A stretch of DNA of 32,432 bases from Stephanodiscus triporus (taxonomy: Eukaryota > Bacillariophyta > Thalassiosirophyceae > Thalassiosirales > Thalassiosiraceae): contig JALLAZ010000026.1 in the NCBI GenBank assembly GCA_036939755.1, forward strand, positions 1 to 32,432, given 5' to 3'. Shown here one piece after another: positions 27,601-32,432 of this stretch (its first letter is position 1; each line of letters starts with the position of its first letter). The position numbers and the translations under genes are program-made. The notes below the pieces were generated by a model. That model was not told the DNA's origin. It made no database searches and saw nothing but the letters and a program-made list of their open reading frames with translations.

Positions 27601-30448
27601 ATGACGACATTGATTACATTCAGGGCAACGACTGGCTCGAAGGCGGTGAGGGAAATGACATAATTCATGGACAGAGGGGAGATGACTGGATTTATGGCCA
27701 AGAGGGCGATGGTAGGTGGAGCTGATTTGTTACTAGTGAATTGCTTTTACGTGTTAGCTTACTCAATCCTTTCCCATATTACCAACAACAGATGAATTAT
27801 ATGGTGAACTAGGCAATGATCATTTATTTGGTGGCAATGGGGACGATATTTTGATTGGTGACATTGGTTACGCATTGCGTCGCTATTCGGAGAACAATGT
27901 ACCAATTTACAAGAACGATAGCAGGGGTCATTATGTCTGGCACAAAGACATAGTCCTGGAAGAACATGGCAACATCACAAGCATTGCTAGAATATCTAAG
28001 AAAATCAATACTTCTGTGATTAATGCAGAGTCGATTGCAGATGCAAGTCTTCTCTTTGTTGCTGCGGCATATGACAATGACGGAAAAGCCAACTCTTCGG
28101 GTGTGTGGCCAACAGATTTGTTCACCTACAGACTGGAAGAGGCATTTGACGACTATCTTGATGGCGGCAATGGAAGTGACGTTCTCATCGGCCAAAGAGG
28201 GAATGACAATATTACGACAGGTATCTAGAAACAAATTTGCTGTTGCCCCTTTCCCTCTACAATCTTTTTCCAAGGTTCTAAATATTTAATTTTCTTCTCT
28301 GCCTTGTCAACAGGTCTTGGTGCTGATGTGGCGATTGGTGATGCAGGAACCAACGCCATTACAACCACTGTGGACGTTCCAAGGATTTTTCAAATCTACA
28401 GATCATTTACAAGCCCTATTGACAGCGGTTATGCCCCACATACCTCTGACTTCGGCTTTGTATTTACAAGTAAATTCAGTCTCCATCCGAATCCTCAGCG
28501 TCTTATTGATGCCCAGGGGTTGTCTCTGATTGATGAGTTACTCACACTGGAAGATATTACGAGGTCAAACGCTCTGAGGGATGTCATCGGCGTATCTAGC
28601 ATCGAGACTGAGCATGATTATTGTATGACACCCATCTTTAGAGTTACCCCTGGGTTCGTGAGCAGAACTCACATGCTTCATGGTAATGACATAATAGTTT
28701 CAAATGGAGGCGATGATATCATAATTGGTGACGATATCCGCGGCTTTAGTGCAATAGATTTGTCCGAGCTAGCTGATGTTCAAAATTCAAGGCAAGACTT
28801 AGACAACCTCATAGTCGACTTGAGCATTAGGCTGAGCACACTTGGTTATGATACTGAATTCTATTCAAGCCACTCCCAAAATCAGACTGTTGAATACCGC
28901 AACTTGACGGTAGGATGTGACAGCATTACAACAAGCATCGACTCTAAAGCGTTGGCTGTGGGGGACACGCTTACTATACTTGGACGAACATTTCTTGGTG
29001 GCTCATTCCCCCTTTCAGAGCAGCAAGTCACTCAATTATTTGACTATATTAAAGATGTTCATCAAATTCTTGTTGATTTGCATTATGCACTCTATGAGAT
29101 GCATTTTGATTTGCTCAATCGATCCATGATGCTGGCGGATTTCAAAGAATCTCAACAACCACTCCACAGTCTGCGCTTGGGGGGTGATACATTTTTTACC
29201 AGTGGGCATGACACTGTCGTGGGTGATTCCTCAACTCTATTCTTTCAGATTGACAGCCTTTCACCAGGCTTTGTATTTGACACCTTGAGCAACAAAATTG
29301 TGCGCAATCTGGCTACAGCATTGAGTGCTATCGCAGATCAAAGAGGATCTGCAATACGCGTTCACGTTGAGGTGGATTTGGTACCAACCACACCCTTTTC
29401 AAGCAAGGAGAAGAGGGCCCTGCCATTTGCTGATGTCCCATTTTATATATCTGTTGGCAATGACCAGTTTAATCTCTTTAACAACTCGATCTTGGCTGTC
29501 GGAGACTTTGCAAGTTTTGGAATAGTTTACAGTGATCATGGCACATCAGCCAGGGATTTGCGCAAGTATGCTGACTCTGTTCATATCTTGCGAAAAATGC
29601 CGTCCGTATATTCTTTCTTACCCACCCAGTCATCATTGGACAATTTGGATAGATTTTTTTACGAACGGTATGATAGCGATATAGCAAAGGAAGTCGAGCC
29701 ACAACTCCATGGAGACAAGTTTTTTGCGTTCTCTTCTAGGAATGTGATGATTGGCGACACCTTGACAGCTGTTGGATTTGCTACTGGTGGACGGGAGACT
29801 TCTCGCGATCGAACTATTGATTTTTATGATACATTTTTGAATGCCGCGTATTCCATCTTTTTTGACCCTGATACCGTATTTGTACCAAGTAATTCTTCAG
29901 AGACTCCAATCTGGGAGGGACAATTTTCTAATGACATTGTCGATGGTGATGTTGGAAGAAATGCTAAAGACAAAATTAACTCCCAAATTCAGGGTTTCTT
30001 TGATACACACACAATCGCAAAGCAAGTGACATCTGATTTCATGCACAGCAAAGCATTCTTCTTCGAGACTGATATTAACGGGCTGCTAAATGTGTGCTAC
30101 AATGCGTCGGACTCCTATATTCCATCACACACTCTTTCAATCTACATTAAGAATGCCACAAAACCAACATCATCCACGGCAACCCAAATGGCATCACCCG
30201 CTACAACCCCACTGACCACAGTACCCACAGATGCCCCTACAACCCCACCAACCAAAATGCCGTCGTCGTCCAGTCCCACAACTAAAAGTCCAACACAAAG
30301 TCCCGGAAAATGGCCAATCCGCCCTGGATTTAAACCGAGTCTGGATCCAGGACGTCTGGATCTGAATCCAGGACAAGTCGGCCGCTCGGGATCTGAATCC
30401 AGGACAAGTCGGCCACTCGGCGTCTGGATCCAGGACAAGAATTTTTAG
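3338..30448 (+). CDS. Giant secreted or surface RTX/Calx-beta repeat protein, about 8,225 residues, 28 exons
   Basis: Exons: 3338-4337, 4410-5615, 5928-6446, 6523-6988, 7063-8438, 8519-9028, 9100-10070, 10151-10363, 10445-10985, 11072-11412, 11502-13620, 13701-13822, 13902-15879, 15966-16691, 16784-16805, 16895-17301, 17372-17522, 17589-18491, 18575-19156, 19248-21845, 21927-22062, 22143-22167, 22250-24198, 24285-26403, 26492-27337, 27424-27711, 27792-28220, 28314-30448. All 27 introns are GT-AG, every junction keeps phase, and the sum is 24,678 nt (3n, TAG at the end). Twenty-six introns are 66-93 nt; one is 312 nt. The protein has many N-glycosylation sequons, beta-rich repeated modules, three Pro/Thr linkers, RTX blocks and Calx-beta-like domains, which suggests an extracellular calcium-binding adhesin. 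The true 5' end is not settled: the frame is open from 2957 with a Met at 2960, but splicing from upstream is likely. Least certain acceptors: 5927, 11071 and 15965. Confidence 0.85.
5616..5927 (+). other. Outlier 312-nt intron in the giant gene
   Basis: The donor is GTGAGT at 5616 and the acceptor follows a long pyrimidine tract (ccctttcttaaacccgacag). All other introns of this gene are 66-93 nt. A 16-nt near-palindrome, gtacaatctattgtac, lies at 5745-5760. A second in-phase acceptor at 5957 would remove ten codons. I found no convincing hidden exon inside. Confidence 0.6.
9637..9646 (+). repeat. Poly-C run of 10 inside coding sequence
   Basis: Ten C residues in exon 9100-10070 encode most of a four-proline stretch (FTPPPPVIEY) in one copy of the repeated module. 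Other copies have at most two prolines there, without a homopolymer. Confidence 0.85.
12469..15745 (+). other. Domain segment with repeated 'IPLxxxSxxDL' motif
   Basis: KIPLLDVSVNDL (about 12469-12507), NIPLMDTSLKDIF (about 13741-13785, at the centre of the 122-nt exon) and KVPVIGVSACDF (about 15697-15740) share the pattern (I/V)P(L/V)xxxSxxD(L/I/F). Each is associated with predicted amphipathic helices. LPGISDIYG at about 18460-18490, followed after an intron by VSILDVAEL, is a related motif. I recall such motifs from giant bacterial repeat proteins, where they sit between beta-rich domains; this is memory, not a search. Confidence 0.5.
12598..12822 (+). other. Pro/Thr-rich linker 1 of the giant protein
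   Basis: About 75 residues dominated by repeated PTxxPT units (for example SDNPTTSKPTVVNPTANPTT) in the middle of exon 11502-13620. It is the kind of probably O-glycosylated extended linker common in diatom extracellular and frustule-associated proteins. It separates the N-terminal module array from the next beta-rich domain. Confidence 0.85.
16784..16805 (+). other. 22-nt microexon of the giant gene
   Basis: The acceptor 'ttccaaacag' ends at 16783 and the donor GTAAGT starts at 16806. The 22 nt complete a phase-1 codon (G|AT), add six codons (ILLMDP) and leave two nt that join the next exon as AA|C. Skipping it would break the frame between exons 15966-16691 (ends phase 1) and 16895-17301 (starts after two carried nt), so the microexon is required by phase. 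Confidence 0.75.
17854..17947 (+). other. Pro/Thr-rich linker 2 of the giant protein
   Basis: About 31 residues including GGPTPSPTTRTTTSSPTTT. It divides a beta-rich segment from a domain carrying a hydrophobic helix (AAAGGLTAVSATVGISGVG), a basic insertion with RRRL and several cysteines. Confidence 0.8.
18575..20100 (+). other. Conserved-looking block just before the RTX repeats, resembling giant bacterial RTX proteins
   Basis: Recognisable sequence in order: SILDVAEL; LNGGDIQILEFHPPP; a YTPP stretch; a beta-rich part with DSKGIRE; then KIGVSGGITIVIEFDFYDPN followed by GGLIRPFEL, and FVQVG-like strands ending in FFKKILYEY. I recall the same order of motifs (a 'GQDVxLF.Y..P' strand, an 'F.Y.T.GIR' strand, 'GVGGGI...I.F.L.DPN..G.+R..E') from giant proteins of planctomycetes and other marine bacteria that also continue into RTX repeats. 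The comparison is from memory. The block spans exons 18575-19156 and 19248-21845. Confidence 0.5.
20590..21845 (+). other. RTX-like calcium-binding repeat block 1
   Basis: Repeats of the GGxGxDxUx kind, somewhat degenerate: FGGSDTIVIG, DGGDGPRDNIVVHDG, GGHGNDVITVN, GNGDDSLYF, TGGDNDIIRIYG, LGGSGNDTLQIDG. RTX nonapeptides form a parallel beta roll that binds calcium between turns. A basic loop with RERFL interrupts the block at about 21418-21440. Confidence 0.8.
22143..22167 (+). other. 25-nt microexon inside an RTX motif
   Basis: The acceptor 'aactttccag' ends at 22142 and the donor GTGAGT starts at 22168. It encodes DVFGGPDN plus the first base of the next codon; the following exon completes G|AC and continues TFKLG, restoring the RTX turn GGPDNDTF. 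That reconstruction of a family motif across two introns supports the junctions. Confidence 0.8.
22250..22900 (+). other. RTX-like repeat block 2
   Basis: The 5' part of exon 22250-24198 carries NGGYGNDNFDIL, LNGDSDNDSFVV, DGGTGTDRLTLVG, EGDDEIYVLS and GGLGSDTFVI. These are RTX turns with beta strands between. The block follows the 25-nt microexon and precedes the Calx-beta-like region. Confidence 0.75.
23140..24198 (+). other. Calx-beta-like domain region
   Basis: Two successive halves carry the hallmark of Calx-beta type domains: a conserved strand with an acidic turn and EG, seen as VEVAALDDNFSEGDHYVNI (about 23662-23720) and VVSAIDDEIEEGVDWLNF (about 24124-24177). The first is followed by the strand and turn VQIYDDDTGGVIIRES. 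Such domains bind calcium in exchangers, integrin beta4 and many bacterial surface proteins. Confidence 0.65.
24285..26403 (+). other. RTX-like repeat block 3 with an intervening beta domain
   Basis: The exon opens with beta-strand sequence. It then shows GGNNDTVNVES and GERGNDTVYVSS (about 24690-24780), a non-RTX stretch with two nearby cysteines (CGTSGKSFC), and then clear RTX turns: GDGGNDTLRGGSNRDVLFGD (about 25960-26020), SGNDIVYGNAGRDVIFG (about 26168-26215) and NGDEGSDLLFGDFG. The last four residues before the intron (NAGN) begin another RTX turn, which is completed in the next exon. Confidence 0.8.
26492..28745 (+). other. RTX repeat block 4, the most canonical repeats, on phase 1-1 exons
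   Basis: Exons 26492-27337, 27424-27711 and 27792-28220 and the start of 28314-30448 carry many good nonapeptides: GNDGNDLAIGD, GGRGNDTIDGHNGTNILLGD, GGAGQDIILGDFG, QGGDDDDVIMGDNG, GGEGNDIIHGQRGDDWIYG, FGGNGDDILIGD, DGGNGSDVLIGQRGNDNI. The segment after GDIGYALR (about 27860-28200) is a non-RTX insert with VLEEHGNIT. I recall a similar insert in bacterial RTX giants ('GDVGYVLR...DVVLEEVG'), from memory only. Confidence 0.85.
28750..30150 (+). other. C-terminal domain with degenerate 'xVGDxxxxxG' repeats
   Basis: After the last good RTX turn (NGGDDIIIGDD) the sequence is mixed helical and beta. A weak repeat recurs: SKALAVGDTLTILG (about 28940-28985), GGDTFFTSGHDTVVGDSS (about 29181-29235), GNDQFNLFNNSILAVGDF (about 29455-29510) and GDKFFAFSSRNVMIGDTL (about 29710-29765). 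It looks like RTX-type half-turns spaced by longer helical inserts. I recognise no family. Confidence 0.5.
30159..30315 (+). other. Pro/Thr-rich linker 3 near the C-terminus
   Basis: About 50 residues such as TTVPTDAPTTPPTKMPSSSS. The two earlier linkers join folded domains, but this one is followed only by repeat-derived sequence and the stop codon, so a native C-terminal domain may have been lost. Confidence 0.85.
30338..30436 (+). repeat. Interspersed repeat units within the end of the coding sequence
   Basis: Four copies of ctgratccaggac (r = a or g) occur at about 30340, 30362, 30393 and 30413. Two are in a 31-nt tandem that shares the context caagtcggcc. They encode the last residues of the giant protein (SLDPGRLDLNPGQ and onward) up to the TAG at 30446-30448. 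The same unit forms the intergenic foldback array at 30751-31040. Confidence 0.85.
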
Positions 30449-30454
30449 CTCATA

Positions 30455-30460
30455 AATAAA
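30455..30460 (+). promoter_or_regulatory. Possible polyadenylation signal AATAAA
   Basis: AATAAA lies seven bases after the stop codon of the giant gene and is followed by A-rich sequence. It is the only canonical hexamer nearby, but it is closer to the stop than usual and may be chance. Confidence 0.3.
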
Positions 30461-30497
30461 AAGAAAAATTCATCCTCATCATTTTCCCCTTTTTACG

Positions 30498-30750
30498 ATG
30501 ACAATTGAAGACTCACTCAATGAATTCGAACAGGCATTAGATCGTCGATTCAAAGCAATGAATATTCAAGAGAAGAACAATAATAGCTTCGTTCTTTTCC
30601 CACACCATGCTCATCATCAGACGAGAGCGAGAATGAGAATGAGAATGAGGAGGAAATGGAGATTGTGAGTGACCGAAGGAGTTGGTTGTTGCCCCTCCCA
30701 AATCGCATCATCCGTAATCATTTGGGCGGCAACTCACACAGTGATGCCGC
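30498..30750 (+). pseudogene. Small, probably frameshifted ORF remnant
   Basis: ATG 30498 opens 56 codons to TGA 30668, starting MTIEDSLNEFEQALDRRFK, a plausible helical start. From about 30620 another frame reads SSSDESENENENEEEMEIV and runs to a TGA at about 30748-30750, which looks more protein-like than the Arg/Met repeats of the first frame. A one-base change near 30595-30620 would join them. It could be the start of a gag-like or other mobile-element gene, or noise; nothing is recognisable. Confidence 0.25.
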
Positions 30751-31040
30751 CTGAATCCAGGACGGGAAAAACCGTCCTGGATTCAGAACATGCTCTGAAT
30801 CCAGGACGGTAATTCTGAATCCAGGACGGGAAAAACCGTCCTGGATTCAGAGCATGCTCTGAATCCAGGACGGTAATTCTGTCTTGGATTCGTCCTGAAT
30901 TCAGTTCGTCCTGGATTCAGTTCAGAAATTTGACGGGAAATCCGTCCTGGTTTCAGTTCGTCCTGGATCCAGTCCAGAAAGTTTTCGGAAAATCTATCCT
31001 GCATTCCGTCTTGAATTTGTCCTGGATCCAGACTCAGTTT
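30751..31040. repeat. Foldback repeat array with perfect hairpins
   Basis: Two identical 36-nt hairpins (30751-30786 and 30815-30850) have 15-nt arms ctgaatccaggacgg and a gaaaaa loop. They sit in a 64-nt unit that is tandemly duplicated. The junction at 30836-30873 is itself a perfect 38-nt palindrome centred on gcatgc. Degenerate inverted copies (gtcctggattcag type) continue at about 30908, 30945, 30960 and 31019, with one more small hairpin (gacgggaaatccgtc) at about 30932. The array resembles a foldback or MITE-like element, or a hairpin minisatellite; I recognise no family. Confidence 0.85.
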
Positions 31041-31153
31041 AAATCCAATACGTTTTTTCCGTGTATCCTCAGCAGGTTTTGCGTCATTCCGAAGGAAATG
31101 TAGCAAAGGCGCCTGTACGTATCGAGCAAAACTGGGTAGCTCGTGCTGCCAAC

Positions 31154-31741
31154 TTACTCTTGTAGAATGAGCTCATCAGTGATGTCTCTAAATGCATTTC
31201 CTGCAACATTGACGAAATTAAATCCTTCGGAAAAACAAGCGAGCTCCTCCCGGATTTATTCCTTGAATGTGGTCCCGTGCCACTTGCCCATCTTCTGGAT
31301 CTCTGTATTTGAAAAACCAGCTAGGGACAGTGCATTTGCCCCTCCACTCCTTAGAGAGTGTGTATTGATACGATCGATAGGTATACCCTTTGCCGTGGGA
31401 TATTCAAGAATTGTCGCGGCAGTCTTTAAGGCCATGGTGATGTCCTCATTTGTATTATCCCCTTGCTGGTTTTCTTCTGGGAAATATACTGAAAAAGAAA
31501 GTTTTTGCCATGGCTCCATTATGTAGGAGATGGAGGTAGCGCCGACCAAGTGTACGTACTGGGCAATGCATAGTATCACCGTTAGTCTCTCGTGGTAAAT
31601 AATGCACACCCCTTTCCACCCATTCTTTTTTGGTTGTCCTAACTTTAGAGTCGGTCCTTCGAGGGGCGGGGTCTGGCCCTCCCTCCTGGCAAAGTGCCCG
31701 AAGAAAAAAGATTCATGTAGTACTGCCACGGACGCAAGCAT
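31154..31741 (-). pseudogene. Broken tyrosine recombinase, C-terminal catalytic part, stop at the expected tyrosine
   Basis: The reading frame runs from ATG 31741 down to TAA 31256-31258, then continues open for 33 codons to TAA 31154-31156. It shows the tyrosine recombinase box II: RINTHSLRSGGANALSLAGF (the H-x-x-R), then IQKMGKWHGTTFKE with the conserved Trp, immediately followed by the stop codon and IREELACFSEG. In relatives that I recall from diatom genomes this reads FKEYIREEL, so the stop replaces the nucleophilic tyrosine. The upstream half, with the first catalytic Arg, is missing or degraded, and a stop precedes the ATG by four codons. The gene is inactive. It probably came from a mobile element (Crypton, DIRS or phage-integrase-like). 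Confidence 0.75.
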
Positions 31742-31850
31742 AGGTCGGGCGCACTAAAAATCTAGGAGTACGCAGATTAGAATACACCCAAATAATATCC
31801 TAAAATTCAAGGCCAAAAAAGAAGGAAGCGGAGCCGCTTATTTGATTCCT

Positions 31851-32120
31851 TCAACACTGCCTCTGTCGATTGCCTCCGTCAGCCACCAACGCCCCTCCCT
31901 GCTGACGCTGCTGTTGCTGTTGACTGCAGCATCGCTCCCCGCCAATGATTGCCTCCGTCAATTCCCTCTGTTGACTGCCTCCGCCGATACTACTGCTGAC
32001 CGCGACGATGCTCCCTGCCAAAGACTGCCTCCTTCGACCTCCTCCGTTGGCCACCTACGCCCCTCCCTGCTGATGCTGCTGTTGACCGCGACGTCGCTTC
32101 CTGCCGATGATTCTCCCAGA
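31851..32120. repeat. Degenerate GC-rich duplication (period about 168 nt) of Cys/Leu-codon-like triplets
   Basis: The segment around gcccctccctgctga occurs at about 31891 and again at about 32059 with similar flanks (ctccgt...ccacc before; gctgctgttgac and cgcttcctgccgatgatt-like sequence after). The interval is rich in CTG, CCT and CGA triplets, which opens frames on both strands. I see no convincing gene. Confidence 0.6.
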
Positions 32121-32432
32121 TCATGAGATGCCATGCCTATCTGTCGAGATAAGTCGGTGAGACCTATTCTCACTTAGGAGGCCTAGTAGCTACCGCGGTA
32201 CGGACGTACTGTAGGTAGGTATGCCAAGATCTTCTGTCTGGCTGATCTCGACACTACTATCACGGAGTGCTGACTAAATTATCTCCTTATCACTCGTTTT
32301 GCAGGTTTCCGCAAAAAGAGTACTCTAATACAAAGCCATAACTTTGACCGCGTTTAACAGAGACCAAATACTAAGACCACATAGAGAAAGCTGACAGTCT
32401 CAGCTTTCCAACGGTATAGGGGTCTGGGGGTC
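32121..32432. other. No gene seen; short hairpin near the window end
   Basis: No long open frame or RNA gene was recognised. An 8-bp inverted repeat (aaagctga / tcagcttt, 5-nt loop) lies at 32387-32407. The segment may be the edge of a mobile element that continues beyond the window. Confidence 0.5.

Noticed and set aside
18460..28745. Bacterial contamination or a bacterial contig
   Set aside because: The RTX region is interrupted by short GT-AG introns and is continuous with diatom-style Pro/Thr linkers.
20590..28745. RTX repeats as evidence of a pore-forming toxin
   Set aside because: RTX repeats occur in many calcium-binding secreted proteins. No hydrophobic pore domain, acylation region or secretion operon is visible, and the other domains look structural.
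3338..30448. About two dozen separate genes, one per long ORF
   Set aside because: Most of these ORFs begin in intron sequence and end within a few codons of a good donor. The flanking ORFs resume in phase after an acceptor, and family motifs are rebuilt across junctions.
30751..31040. CRISPR array
   Set aside because: Repeats occur in both orientations with overlapping palindromes, and there are no uniform unique spacers or cas genes.
30783..31106. Minus-strand ORF of 107 codons over the hairpin array
   Set aside because: It is made only of translated repeat units (PGR, WIQ and similar); the repeat length keeps the frame open by chance.

Overview
The window looks like nuclear DNA of a diatom, probably a centric one. 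It has dense short GT-AG introns, very long secreted-type coding sequence with Pro/Thr-rich linkers, and a relic tyrosine recombinase of a type I associate with diatom genomes. The assignment rests on style, not on a marker gene. I see no rRNA, tRNA, CRISPR array or bacterial operon.

Layout. Positions 1-2896 hold the 3' part of a plus-strand gene that begins outside the window. It has nine exons joined by eight phase-0 introns, and its first exons are a 339-bp tandem duplication of exon plus intron. Positions 2897-3337 are an unresolved junction with several hydrophobic reading frames. Positions 3338-30448 form one continuous plus-strand gene. I could join 28 exons by GT-AG introns with no phase conflict; they sum to 24,678 nt, exactly 8,225 codons plus a stop. 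Positions 30449-32432 are non-genic: a foldback repeat array, a small frameshifted ORF, a broken minus-strand tyrosine recombinase and a degenerate GC-rich duplication.

The giant protein reads in order: hydrophobic N-terminal segments; a repeated beta-rich module ending in an acidic turn and often a Cys ('DNxLFD ... FDxDIC'); a first Pro/Thr linker; beta-rich domains with a repeated 'IPLxxxSxxDL' motif; a second Pro/Thr linker; a conserved-looking block that I recall from giant bacterial RTX proteins; alternating RTX (GGxGxDxL) calcium-binding blocks and Calx-beta-like domains; a degenerate 'xVGDxxxxxG' repeat domain; and a third Pro/Thr linker. The last 37 or so codons are made of the same interspersed repeat that fills the downstream intergenic region.

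The best reading is a very large secreted or surface, calcium-binding, adhesin-like protein. Its C-terminal half looks bacterial in architecture but is fully intronised. RXL tripeptides, known as processing sites in diatom biosilica proteins, recur in short basic loops between its domains and may mark cleavage points. Function is inferred from domain style only.
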